From NCBI RefSeq assembly GCF_020687785.1, contig NZ_JAJEWI010000005.1, positions 558,001 to 622,000 of the forward strand: a stretch of 64,000 nucleotides of DNA, read 5' to 3'. This stretch comes from Sphingopyxis yananensis. GTDB taxonomy: Bacteria > Pseudomonadota > Alphaproteobacteria > Sphingomonadales > Sphingomonadaceae. The first letter of the stretch is position 1. Every line of letters starts with the position of its first letter. Position numbers and translations under genes: made by a program. A model generated the notes under the pieces. That model was not told the DNA's origin and did not search any database. It worked only from the letters and a program-made list of their open reading frames with translations. Of this stretch, positions 1-7,440 are shown piece by piece.

Positions 1-124
1 CACCTTCTTATGCTCATCCCATCCCAGATGAAAGCCTGACGATGGTGTACCGCTTGTAATGCATGACCTTGCTATGCGCTGCGCCGCTAAATGTCCGCTG
101 GCGCTGCGCTGGTCGCCATAAGGT

Positions 125-697
125 TTATTCGACCAGCATATATTGGGCGGGCCATGGCTGCACCAGCTTCTGGGTGTCGCGCCATTCCCCGCTTAACCAT
201 TGGTCATAATCATCCGGTGCAATAATCACTGGCATGGGCGCATCGCGGTGCGCACGCAGCAAGCGATTGGGTTCGGTATGCAAAATGGCAAAGCTCGGCC
301 AATCTTCGGTTTGCCGCATAATGGCGGCAAAGGCGAACAGTGGCGGCCCATCCACCCGCACCCGATATTGGCGATTATCCCCCGTGCGCGCCGACCATAT
401 CGCAAAGCTGGTGGCCGGCACCAAGCAGCGCAGTTCCGCATGGCGCAAGGTGCCAATCCAAAAGGGGCTTTTGAGGTTGCGCACGCTGGTAATCGGGCTG
501 GTTCCCGATGGCGGCGGTGGCACGCCCCATAGGCGTGGTTTGACGGTGCGCCGCCCGCCCACGCGGCCATTGGACACCACCACGGGCGCGGGGTTCAGCG
601 GCGATATATGCCCGCCGCTCCACGGGTCATCGCCCGCATCGGCGCGAAACGCCCGCGCAATGGCGGCGGCATCACAGTCCAGATGATATAGATGCAC
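125..697 (-). CDS. SRAP/YedK-family protein lacking catalytic residues
   Basis: SRAP (HMCES/YedK) proteins normally shield abasic sites in single-stranded DNA by crosslinking through Cys2. The fold is recognisable from VRNLKSPFW (72-80), RCLVP (90-94) and a conserved His at about 150 in RAHRDAPMPVII. The start is GTG at 697, 15 nt after the ArfB stop, with AAGG upstream. It is oddly built: residue 2 is His where the family has the catalytic Cys, and the usual F-x-E-W glutamate is replaced (SFAIW, 97-101). No in-frame upstream start restores an MC start because a stop codon lies seven codons before the GTG. Length (190 aa) is normal, so it looks like a diverged paralogue rather than a truncation. 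It is probably cotranscribed with arfB and the pseudouridine synthase. Family assignment is fairly sure; activity is doubtful. Confidence 0.8.
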   Translation of the reverse strand: MHLYHLDCDAAAIARAFRADAGDDPWSGGHISPLNPAPVVVSNGRVGGRRTVKPRLWGVPPPPSGTSPITSVRNLKSPFWIGTLRHAELRCLVPATSFAIWSARTGDNRQYRVRVDGPPLFAFAAIMRQTEDWPSFAILHTEPNRLLRAHRDAPMPVIIAPDDYDQWLSGEWRDTQKLVQPWPAQYMLVE

Positions 698-712
698 GGG
701 GCCTTGGTCCCT

Positions 713-1111
713 TCAGTCCATCTGAACCCGCCCGCGTCCGGCCTTCACCGTGCTGCGGGCTTTTTTGCCATCGACGCGGCGGGCCTTGGCGGCTTTGCTG
801 GGCTTGGTCTTGATGCGCCGTTCGGGGCGTTTCATCGCCTCGTCAATCAAGTCCGACACGCGTTGGCGCGCATCGGCCCGATTTTGTTCTTGGGTGCGAT
901 ATCGCCGCGCAATGAACAATAATTCGCCGTCATTGGTCATCCGGCTGCCCGCCAGTTCTTTTAATCGGCGATAGGCATCGGGCGGCAGGCGCAGCGCAAA
1001 GACATCGACCCGCAATTGACAGGCGGTGGCGACTTTGTTGACATTTTGCCCGCCGGGGCCGGTGCCCGCCAGAAAGCGCTCAGAAATCGCGCTTTCTGGA
1101 ATATCAGCCAC
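713..1111 (-). CDS. arfB: Alternative ribosome-rescue factor ArfB (peptidyl-tRNA hydrolase, RF-1 domain)
   Basis: ArfB hydrolyses peptidyl-tRNA on ribosomes stalled without a stop codon. The GPGGQ motif sits at residues 18-22, and the C-terminus is a Lys/Arg-rich tail (about 100-130) of the kind that enters the empty mRNA channel. The chosen start is GTG at 1111, giving 132 aa, close to the family's usual 140. A longer open frame reaching 1288 only overlaps the pseudouridine synthase and adds no family sequence. The start overlaps the end of the upstream pseudouridine synthase by 8 nt, so the two are probably translationally coupled. Confidence 0.9.
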   Translation of the reverse strand: MADIPESAISERFLAGTGPGGQNVNKVATACQLRVDVFALRLPPDAYRRLKELAGSRMTNDGELLFIARRYRTQEQNRADARQRVSDLIDEAMKRPERRIKTKPSKAAKARRVDGKKARSTVKAGRGRVQMD

Positions 1112-1799
1112 GGGTTGGCGCCGCGCCTTCGGGAGCCGAGAAACCCAGCTTGACAAAGGCGTCGGGGAAGGGGGCTTCGGCGACAATCGCGGGTTTGTTG
1201 TCGCGCGCCACTTCAATGCGTTCGGCGTGCAACATGGTGCGCGTTTTCTTATTGCCGCTGCCATAAACAGGGTCGCCCACCAGCGCAAAGCCCAGCCCCT
1301 CTAGGGCATGAACGCGCAATTGGTGCGTGCGGCCGGTTTCGGGACGAAAGCGCAGCAAGGTGCGGCCATCCAGCACGGCCAGCTTTTCCCAATGCGAAAT
1401 CGCCGCCTTGCCGAGCAATTCCTGCGCCGCATCGCCCACCATCCGCCAGCCGTCTTCGGCGGTCGAAACCTTGGCCAGTGGCAAGTCGATGGTGCCGCTA
1501 TCGCCGTCGACTACGCCGTCCAGCACCGCCAAATATTGTTTCTTGACCAATCGGTCCTCAAAGGCGCGGGTAAAGCGGCCATGGGCCTTGGGGTTGCGGG
1601 CCAGCAACAAGCAACCGGATGTGTCGCGGTCCAGACGGTGCACCGCCAGCGGCCAACGGACAAAACCAAAACGCAGGCTGTCCAGATGATTTTCCAAACT
1701 AAGGCTGCCGTCGCGCGGCGGATCAACCGGCAAGCCAGACGGCTTGTCGATCACAAGGGCTTCCCCATCAAGGAAAAGAACATGGTCGGATAAAAGCAT
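1104..1799 (-). CDS. RluA-family RNA pseudouridine synthase
   Basis: This enzyme isomerises uridine to pseudouridine in rRNA or tRNA. The RluA signature HRLDRDTSG is at residues 54-62, with Asp57 as the expected catalytic residue, and a second conserved block (RPETGRTHQLRVH) follows in the C-terminal half. At 231 aa with no S4 domain it is of the compact RluA type; which uridine it modifies cannot be read from the sequence. The start ATG at 1799 is preceded by AGG eight bases upstream. It is first in a run with arfB and the SRAP-like gene. Confidence 0.92.
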   Translation of the reverse strand: MLLSDHVLFLDGEALVIDKPSGLPVDPPRDGSLSLENHLDSLRFGFVRWPLAVHRLDRDTSGCLLLARNPKAHGRFTRAFEDRLVKKQYLAVLDGVVDGDSGTIDLPLAKVSTAEDGWRMVGDAAQELLGKAAISHWEKLAVLDGRTLLRFRPETGRTHQLRVHALEGLGFALVGDPVYGSGNKKTRTMLHAERIEVARDNKPAIVAEAPFPDAFVKLGFSAPEGAAPTRG

Positions 1800-1910
1800 G
1801 GGCCGCCTATAAGCGAAAGCGGGCCAAAGGCCAATGGCGCACAGCCCCATGTGGCACGGGGAATGATGTGCGCCAAATTGGCCCGATGGTTGCAAGATTG
1901 CGGTGACGGA

Positions 1911-2723
1911 TCAATCCGTCATGCCAAAGGCGTAAACATCCATCGCCAACATGCCATAAGTGGTGCTGTGATGCAGGCGCTTGCCATGCAGCGCGCCGCC
2001 CATGCTGCCAGCCCCCATTGCCACATGCAGCGGCAAAATATGGTCCATCGTCGGGTGGTTTTCATGGCCATAAGGGGCGCGCTCGACGATATGAAGCAGG
2101 TCGTCGACGGCGTCCTCCGCCACTTTTTGCGCCGCCCATTCGGTAAATTCGCTCACCCAATGGGGCGCAGGCGCATCAATGCCCAAATTTGCGCCAAAAA
2201 TAGCGCGCAAATTATGCGTCATGCTGCCCGACCCGATAATCAATACGCCATCCTCGCGCAGCGGGGCCAGCGCCTGACCCAGTGCATAATGCCATTCGGG
2301 CGGGGCACTGCTATGAATGGACAATTGTACCACGGGAATGTCGGCGTCGGGATATATTAAGGACAAGGGCACCCATGCGCCATGGTCCAAGCCGCGTTTG
2401 GGGTCGGCATCAATATCCAGCCCATGCGCCGCCAACAGGCTTTGTACATGCAGCGCCAGTTCTGGGTTGCCAGATGCGGGATAGCGCATGTCAAACAAAG
2501 CTTGGGGGAAATTGCCGAAATCATGCACGGTTGGCGGAGCTGGGCTGGCGGTAATGCTGGCCCGTCCGCCCGTCCAATCCGCATCATGATGGGCTGAAAC
2601 AACCAATATCGCCGCTGGGCGCGGCAAATCAGCGCCCAGCGTCGATAAATAATCGCGCGCTGCACTCGGCTCCAAGGCCATCATCGGCGAACCGTGAGAG
2701 ATAAAGAGGCTGGGCAATCGCAT
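1911..2723 (-). CDS. DODA-type (LigB-fold) extradiol dioxygenase, YgiD-like
   Basis: This is a class III extradiol ring-cleavage dioxygenase of the 4,5-DOPA dioxygenase/YgiD group, cytosolic and metal-dependent. Expected metal and active-site histidines are visible at H10 (ISHGSP), H45/H46 (SAHHD), H67 (VHDFGNFP) and H114 (DHGAW), plus GSGSMTHNLR at 164-173. The start ATG at 2723 has GGAAGGA upstream; 270 aa is the usual length. It is encoded just after wrbA and pirin in the same direction, a redox/quinone-flavoured neighbourhood. The natural substrate is unknown. Confidence 0.88.
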   Translation of the reverse strand: MRLPSLFISHGSPMMALEPSAARDYLSTLGADLPRPAAILVVSAHHDADWTGGRASITASPAPPTVHDFGNFPQALFDMRYPASGNPELALHVQSLLAAHGLDIDADPKRGLDHGAWVPLSLIYPDADIPVVQLSIHSSAPPEWHYALGQALAPLREDGVLIIGSGSMTHNLRAIFGANLGIDAPAPHWVSEFTEWAAQKVAEDAVDDLLHIVERAPYGHENHPTMDHILPLHVAMGAGSMGGALHGKRLHHSTTYGMLAMDVYAFGMTD

Positions 2724-2787
2724 GATATGGTCCTTCCATGGGGTGCGGATCAGCTCCCACGACAAGGGAGCCGATCCGCCAAGGGAT

Positions 2788-3390
2788 TTACGCCGTCAAT
2801 TTGTTGGCCGTGCGTCCGACGCGTTCACCCAAATAGCGCGCGCCGCCCAAGTCAATCGCGCTGGGTTGGCGGCTGCCGTCGCCATTGGCGATGGTGGTGG
2901 CCCCATAAGGCGCACCGCCGACGATTTCGTCATTGCCCATCTGGGCGGTATAGCCATAATCCAGACCCACCACGGTCATGCCGAAATGCAGCATTTGGGT
3001 GATGACGCTGAACAAGGTGGTTTCTTGGCCGCCATGCTGTGTTGCGGTCGACGTAAAGGCCGCGCCCACTTTTCCGCCCAGCAAACCCTGTGCCCACACG
3101 CCGCCTGCGGTATCCCAATATGCGGCCATTTGGCTCGACATGCGGCCAAAGCGGGTCGGCGTGCCAATGATGATGCCGTCATATTGCGCCAATTCTGCTG
3201 GACTGCCGATCACGGGATGGGCGGTGTCGGTCTTAAACCCCGCAGCAGCACAGACTTCAGCAGGTGCGGTTTCTGGTACGCGGCGAATATCCACCTCTGC
3301 ACCCGACGCCCGTACGCCTTCGGCCACAGCCTCTGCCATTTGCTCGATATGGCCATAGCTGCTGTAATAAAGCACCAAAATCTTGCTCAT
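2788..3390 (-). CDS. wrbA: NAD(P)H:quinone oxidoreductase, WrbA type
   Basis: This is an FMN-dependent two-electron quinone reductase that avoids semiquinone radicals. The flavodoxin-like phosphate loop YSSYGH is at residues 9-14 and the conserved GTPTRFG block follows near the middle. The start is decided by GGAG placed six bases before the third of three consecutive ATG codons (3390), giving a protein of 200 aa as usual for WrbA. It lies between pirin and the dioxygenase on the same strand and is probably expressed with pirin. Confidence 0.93.
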   Translation of the reverse strand: MSKILVLYYSSYGHIEQMAEAVAEGVRASGAEVDIRRVPETAPAEVCAAAGFKTDTAHPVIGSPAELAQYDGIIIGTPTRFGRMSSQMAAYWDTAGGVWAQGLLGGKVGAAFTSTATQHGGQETTLFSVITQMLHFGMTVVGLDYGYTAQMGNDEIVGGAPYGATTIANGDGSRQPSAIDLGGARYLGERVGRTANKLTA

Positions 3391-3481
3391 CATCATCTCC
3401 GTGTAAAAATCAAAAAAGGAAGGGGTGGGCCGCTGCCAAGGGAGAGGGGGATGGGCGGCGGCCCAAGGGGGACAGCACAGG

Positions 3482-4177
3482 TTACAGGCTGTCCACCAAT
3501 ACCAGTTCTGCATCCTCCACGGCCTCGACCGTGATGGTGCCGATATCGCGCATGGCGACCCCGTCGCGGGCGTCGACATCATGACCATTCACCCGAACAC
3601 GGCCCTTGGCGGATACCAAATATCCGTGACGGCCATCGGCCAGATCATAGGACACACTGTCGCCAGCCTGCACCGTTGCCGCCGCCACACGGGCATTGGC
3701 GCGAATAGGCAGGGCGTCGTCGCCGTCCATGCCGCTGGCCACCGTCACAAATTGCCCCGACCGATCGGCCTTGGGGAATTCGCGTTGGCCCCAGCCGGGG
3801 TTGCCGCCGCGTGCATCGGGAATAATCCAGATTTGAAACAGGGTGGTGTCTTCATCTTCCAGATTATACTCACTGTGGGTCACGCCGGATCCCGCGCTCA
3901 TCACCTGAACATCACCGGCGGCCGTCCGGCCCATATTGCCCATGGAATCGCGGTGGGTAATCGCGCCGCTGCGCACATAGGTAATGATTTCCATGTCGCG
4001 GTGGGGATGGGGTGGAAAGCCATTTTGGGCGGCAATGCGGTCGTCATTCCAGACGCGCAGCGCACCCCAATGGACGCGATCATCGTCATAATAATCAGCA
4101 AAGGAAAAATGATGATGGGCGTCCAGCCAACCATGATTGGCATGACCCAATGTGCCGAATTTGCGAATGTCGATCAT
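3482..4177 (-). CDS. Pirin family protein (YhhW-like)
   Basis: Pirins are bicupin metalloproteins; bacterial YhhW has quercetin dioxygenase activity. The expected metal ligands are at H57, H59, H101 and E103 (PHPHRDME and GVTHSEY). At 231 aa it is full length. The start at 4177 has AAAGGATAGG upstream. It is divergent from a LysR gene, with a 169-bp shared promoter region, and heads the pirin-wrbA pair. Regulation by the divergent LysR is an inference from layout. Confidence 0.92.
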   Translation of the reverse strand: MIDIRKFGTLGHANHGWLDAHHHFSFADYYDDDRVHWGALRVWNDDRIAAQNGFPPHPHRDMEIITYVRSGAITHRDSMGNMGRTAAGDVQVMSAGSGVTHSEYNLEDEDTTLFQIWIIPDARGGNPGWGQREFPKADRSGQFVTVASGMDGDDALPIRANARVAAATVQAGDSVSYDLADGRHGYLVSAKGRVRVNGHDVDARDGVAMRDIGTITVEAVEDAELVLVDSL

Positions 4178-4313
4178 GGACCTATCCTTTCGTGCCGCAG
4201 GATGTCTTTCGGGGATGGGCCAACCATCATGCCGTGCACCGTGCGCCTATGTTGTTGTCCGGATGTGTTGATGCCAAGATAGACATTGTAATCGTTTCTT
4301 AAATAGCCAATAT

Positions 4314-4330
4314 TGAAACTCATTGTTTCC
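4314..4330. promoter_or_regulatory. Candidate LysR operator between pirin and lysR
   Basis: GAAAC-TCATT-GTTTC is a perfect 5-bp inverted repeat in the divergent intergenic region, 17 bp before the LysR start codon. It fits the T-N11-A layout of LysR-type binding sites. This is sequence-only evidence. Confidence 0.4.
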
Positions 4331-4346
4331 AAATAGGTACTGATTC

Positions 4347-5279
4347 ATGAAGCTACCCGATTATGAAGGCTGGGCTTGTTTCGTGGCGGTGGCGGACGGC
4401 GGCGGTTTTACGGCGGCGGCCCAGCATCTTGGCCTGTCCAAGGCCACGGTGTCCAAGGCTGTCACGCGATTGGAAACGAGCTTGGGCATTACCTTGTTCC
4501 ATCGATCATCCCGTTCGGTCACGCTGTCCACGGCCGGCCTGACTTTGTTGGACGATGCGCGGGCCATGGTGGCCGCCGCCACCTCTGCAACCGAAGCGGC
4601 CTTGGGCGACCGTGCCGATCTGGCCGGCTCCATTCGCATGGCCGCACCCATGAGCTTTGGCATTCGGGTCTTGGGCCAAGCTTTGGCGGAATTTATGGGG
4701 CAACATCCCGCCATCAGCGTGGATTTGACGCTCAGCGATGAACGGCATGATTTGGTCGCCGACGGATTTGATCTGGCGCTGCGCATATCGCCGCTGACGG
4801 ACAGCAGCTTGCTAGCCCGCATCATTGGGCCCATCCCCATGCATGTGGTCGCCAGCCCCGCTTATTTGGCGCATAGGCCGAAAATCAGTCATCCGCTGGA
4901 CCTCTCTGCCCATCGTTTATTTGGTTATGGCCATCGGGGCCGCAGCCACACGATGCGATTCGCGCGGGGCAGCGAAGAAGCCTCGATTACGGCCACCGGA
5001 CCCTTGTTTGCGAATAATGGCGATGTCGCCGTTCCGATGCTGTTGGCGGGGGAGGGGGCGGCTTTGTTGCCCGAATTTATCATCGCCCAAGAATTGGCGG
5101 ATGGCCGATTGGTGCCGGTGTTAACCGATTGGCAGTTGCCGCAAAATTTCCTGCACTTGCTGTCGCCGCCATCGCGCCTACGCCCCATGCGGGTCAGGGC
5201 GCTGGCAGACTTTCTGGAACAAAGGTTGAAACAGAGCTGCTTTAATGAAAAAACGCAGAAAAGCGTCGGATTAAGTTAA
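4347..5279 (+). CDS. LysR-family transcriptional regulator
   Basis: LysR regulators have an N-terminal winged helix-turn-helix (here about residues 1-62, with HLGLSKATVSKAVTRLE) and a periplasmic-binding-protein-like effector domain (about 90-295). The protein is 310 aa, normal for the family. It is transcribed away from pirin-wrbA, the usual arrangement for a LysR gene controlling its divergent neighbour. The effector may be a phenolic or quinone compound, but that is only suggested by the neighbours. Its stop codon lies inside the CtrA box that precedes ctrA. Confidence 0.93.
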   Translation: MKLPDYEGWACFVAVADGGGFTAAAQHLGLSKATVSKAVTRLETSLGITLFHRSSRSVTLSTAGLTLLDDARAMVAAATSATEAALGDRADLAGSIRMAAPMSFGIRVLGQALAEFMGQHPAISVDLTLSDERHDLVADGFDLALRISPLTDSSLLARIIGPIPMHVVASPAYLAHRPKISHPLDLSAHRLFGYGHRGRSHTMRFARGSEEASITATGPLFANNGDVAVPMLLAGEGAALLPEFIIAQELADGRLVPVLTDWQLPQNFLHLLSPPSRLRPMRVRALADFLEQRLKQSCFNEKTQKSVGLS

Positions 5280-5285
5280 TATTAA
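5271..5285. promoter_or_regulatory. CtrA-binding box upstream of ctrA
   Basis: TTAA-N7-TTAA is an exact match to the CtrA consensus (TTAA at 5271-5274 and 5282-5285). It is 120 bp upstream of ctrA and includes the TAA stop of the LysR gene. It suggests autoregulation, as known in Caulobacter. No GANTC (CcrM) site is seen between 5280 and 5404. Confidence 0.6.
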
Positions 5286-5404
5286 CCTTTTTCTTTCATC
5301 CCTTTCTTGGTTAATAGATTGTCATCGACGCACAGGGGGTGGGCCAGCGCGATGAGTTTTGGCCCAAGTGTCGATAGACAATTGTTAATAGCAAGGGGTG
5401 CCCA

Positions 5405-6115
5405 ATGCGTGTTTTGCTGATCGAGGACGAACCAACAACCGCCAAAGCCATCGATACGATGCTGACCAGCGAAGGATTTGTGGTCTATTCCACTGATCTG
5501 GGCGAGGAAGGCCTCGATCTGGGCAAGCTCTATGATTATGACATCATTTTGCTGGATCTGAATTTGCCCGATATGCACGGCTATGACGTGCTCAAGAAAT
5601 TGCGCACCGCGAAGGTGCAAACACCGGTTTTGGTATTGTCGGGCATTTCCGAAATGGACACCAAGGTTCGCAGCTTTGGTTTCGGCGCGGATGATTATGT
5701 CACCAAGCCGTTCCACCGCGACGAATTGGTCGCCCGCATCCATGCCGTTGTCCGCCGGTCCAAGGGCCACAGCCAAAGCGTGATCCGCACTGGCAAGCTC
5801 GCCGTGAATCTGGACAGCAAAACGGTCGAGGTTGACGGTGTTCGCGTTCATTTGACGGGCAAAGAATATCAAATGCTGGAACTGCTCAGCCTGCGCAAAT
5901 CCACCACGCTTACCAAGGAAATGTTCCTGAACCATCTTTATGGCGGCATGGACGAGCCGGAACTTAAGATCATCGACGTGTTCATCTGCAAGCTGCGCAA
6001 GAAATTGGCGCTGGCCTGCCATGGCGAAAATTACATCGAAACTGTTTGGGGGCGTGGCTATGTGCTGCGCGATCTGGACGAAAATGGCCAACCTGCCGAA
6101 CTCGAAGTCGCCTGA
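5405..6115 (+). CDS. ctrA: Cell-cycle response regulator CtrA
   Basis: CtrA is the OmpR-family master regulator of cell division, polar functions and often motility in alphaproteobacteria. The receiver domain (1-118) carries the acidic pocket at E7/D8, phosphoacceptor D51 and the KPF switch lysine near 101. The DNA-binding domain (about 125-225) includes the CtrA-typical [16 protein letters not shown] segment. It is 236 aa. The start ATG at 5405 follows AAGGGG. It is monocistronic and ends at a strong hairpin terminator. A CtrA box at 5271 suggests autoregulation. Confidence 0.96.
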   Translation: MRVLLIEDEPTTAKAIDTMLTSEGFVVYSTDLGEEGLDLGKLYDYDIILLDLNLPDMHGYDVLKKLRTAKVQTPVLVLSGISEMDTKVRSFGFGADDYVTKPFHRDELVARIHAVVRRSKGHSQSVIRTGKLAVNLDSKTVEVDGVRVHLTGKEYQMLELLSLRKSTTLTKEMFLNHLYGGMDEPELKIIDVFICKLRKKLALACHGENYIETVWGRGYVLRDLDENGQPAELEVA

Positions 6116-6151
6116 TTTTCCAATTCGGCCGGATGTTTTGCGGGCATATGC

Positions 6152-6189
6152 AAAAGGGCGCTGGGGATGATGTCCGCCAGCGCCCTTTT
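6152..6189. terminator. Bidirectional terminator between ctrA and a convergent gene
   Basis: A 13-bp perfect inverted repeat (AAAAGGGCGCTGG at 6152-6164, its complement at 6177-6189) ends in T5 on the plus strand and in T4 on the minus strand. It separates the convergent ctrA and the gene at 6214-6780. Confidence 0.85.
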
Positions 6190-6213
6190 TGATTCAATCC
6201 CTCAGAACTGGGC

Positions 6214-6780
6214 TTAACGGCGTTTCAGACCCGAAATCTTCACGTCCTGAACGCGGCCATATTTCACTTCGCAGGTGAAGCGGCCCCGATCATAACGGTC
6301 GCTGGCGTAACGGCCCCGATTATAGGGGTCGCGGCCATAGGAACCGCGATCACGGCCCAGATCCGCCACGACTTCACCCTTCAGGCGATATCCATCGCGC
6401 TTGCGGTCGATGCTGGTGATTTGCGTCACCTGCGTGCGGCCATAGCGGCGGGAATCGCGTTCCACGGCGCGGGCACATTGGTTGACGGCGGCGCGGCTGT
6501 CACCATGGCGGCGATAATCATAGCCATAGCCGTAACGGGCGTCATTATTGTAACGATTGTCGCGATAACGGTCGTCACGGTCATTCCCGCTGGACAAAAT
6601 CGCGGCCAATCCGCCCAAGACGACGACACCGGCAATCACTTCACCGGCACTGATGCCGTCACGGTCGCGGTTATAATCGCGGCTTTGTGCGGCGGCTGGG
6701 GCTGCGCTTATGGCCATGCTGGCGATCAAGGCTGCACTAATAGCGGCCTTTGGCGCAGGGATATTGAACAATTTGGCCAT
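6214..6780 (-). CDS. Secreted D/R/Y-rich hypothetical protein
   Basis: No function is recognised. The first 32 residues form a clear signal peptide ending AAPAAAQ, followed by a short Asp/Arg segment and a hydrophobic patch (about 43-62, AGEVIAGVVVLGGLAAILSS). A low-complexity region rich in Asp, Arg, Tyr and Asn follows (about 65-95), then a more ordered C-terminal part with two Cys. The tail is basic and repeats RDPYNRGRYASDRYDRGR-like units. AGGAGA lies eight bases before the ATG at 6780. Proteins of this style are common in sphingomonads; the hydrophobic patch may be a glycine-rich membrane segment. Confidence 0.8.
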   Translation of the reverse strand: MAKLFNIPAPKAAISAALIASMAISAAPAAAQSRDYNRDRDGISAGEVIAGVVVLGGLAAILSSGNDRDDRYRDNRYNNDARYGYGYDYRRHGDSRAAVNQCARAVERDSRRYGRTQVTQITSIDRKRDGYRLKGEVVADLGRDRGSYGRDPYNRGRYASDRYDRGRFTCEVKYGRVQDVKISGLKRR

Positions 6781-6883
6781 ATGCCATCTCCTAGATCGAA
6801 GCGACGCTGATGCGTGCCCTATGCCTGATGGTCTAGGATGATTCGGGTGACAAGTTGCTGAATTGCCCGCTTATCTCCCGTTC

Positions 6884-6925
6884 ATAAAGCAAGGCCCCGC
6901 CGACATATGCAGGGCCTTGCTTTAT
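6884..6925 (-). terminator. Rho-independent terminator of the fRMsr operon
   Basis: Perfect 14-bp arms (6884-6897 and 6912-6925) contain AAGGCCC/GGGCCTT. The hairpin lies directly downstream of the GAF-domain gene on the minus strand. The T-run is short. Confidence 0.75.
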
Positions 6926-6947
6926 TTCATAGGCGTATCAGCGCCGC

Positions 6948-7436
6948 TTATCCGGCCAAGGCTGGGGCCAGACGGGCGGTCATCGCCTCGGCGCCCGCTT
7001 GGTCCGCTGGGGTAAAGCGTGCGGGCACGGGGCTGTCCAAGTCCAGCACGCCAATCAAGCGTCCATCATGGACAATCGGTACCACCAATTCGCTGCGGCT
7101 GGCGGCGTCGCAGGCGATATGCCCTGGAAAGGCGTGGACATCCTCAACGCGCTGGCTTTCGCGCGTGCGCGCGGCGGCCCCGCACACGCCTTTGTCCAGC
7201 GCGATACGGATACAAGCGGCCTTGCCCTGAAACGGTCCCAACACCAATTCGCGGCCATCAAAGCGGTAAAAGCCCGCCCAGTTCAGATCGGGCATCACCT
7301 GCCAAATTAGGGCCGAAATATTGGCCATATTGGCAATGGCGTCGCTTTCGCCGTCCACCAAAGCGGCGGCCCCATCGCTCATTTCGCTCCACAGCGTGGC
7401 TGGATCGGCTCTGATATTGGAAAAATCCCACGACAT
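6948..7436 (-). CDS. msrC: Free methionine-(R)-sulfoxide reductase (GAF domain)
   Basis: This enzyme reduces free methionine-R-sulfoxide with thioredoxin-derived electrons. It is a single GAF domain of 162 aa with all three characteristic cysteines: C75 (KAACIRI), C85 (GVCGAA) and C109 (HIACDAAS), which supports real fRMsr activity rather than a sensory GAF role. The start ATG at 7436 has AGGAG upstream and follows the stop of the prolyl oligopeptidase by only 4 nt, so the two are one operon. Confidence 0.93.
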   Translation of the reverse strand: MSWDFSNIRADPATLWSEMSDGAAALVDGESDAIANMANISALIWQVMPDLNWAGFYRFDGRELVLGPFQGKAACIRIALDKGVCGAAARTRESQRVEDVHAFPGHIACDAASRSELVVPIVHDGRLIGVLDLDSPVPARFTPADQAGAEAMTARLAPALAG

Positions 7437-7440
7437 GGAA

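Noticed and set aside
226..686. Open frames of 82-150 codons opposite and across the SRAP-like gene
   Set aside because: They are G+C-driven shadows; only the 125-697 frame shows family sequence and a plausible coupled start.
5282..6091. 269-codon minus-strand frame antisense to ctrA
   Set aside because: Opposite an unmistakable ctrA; composition follows ctrA's codon bias in reverse and no protein family is visible.
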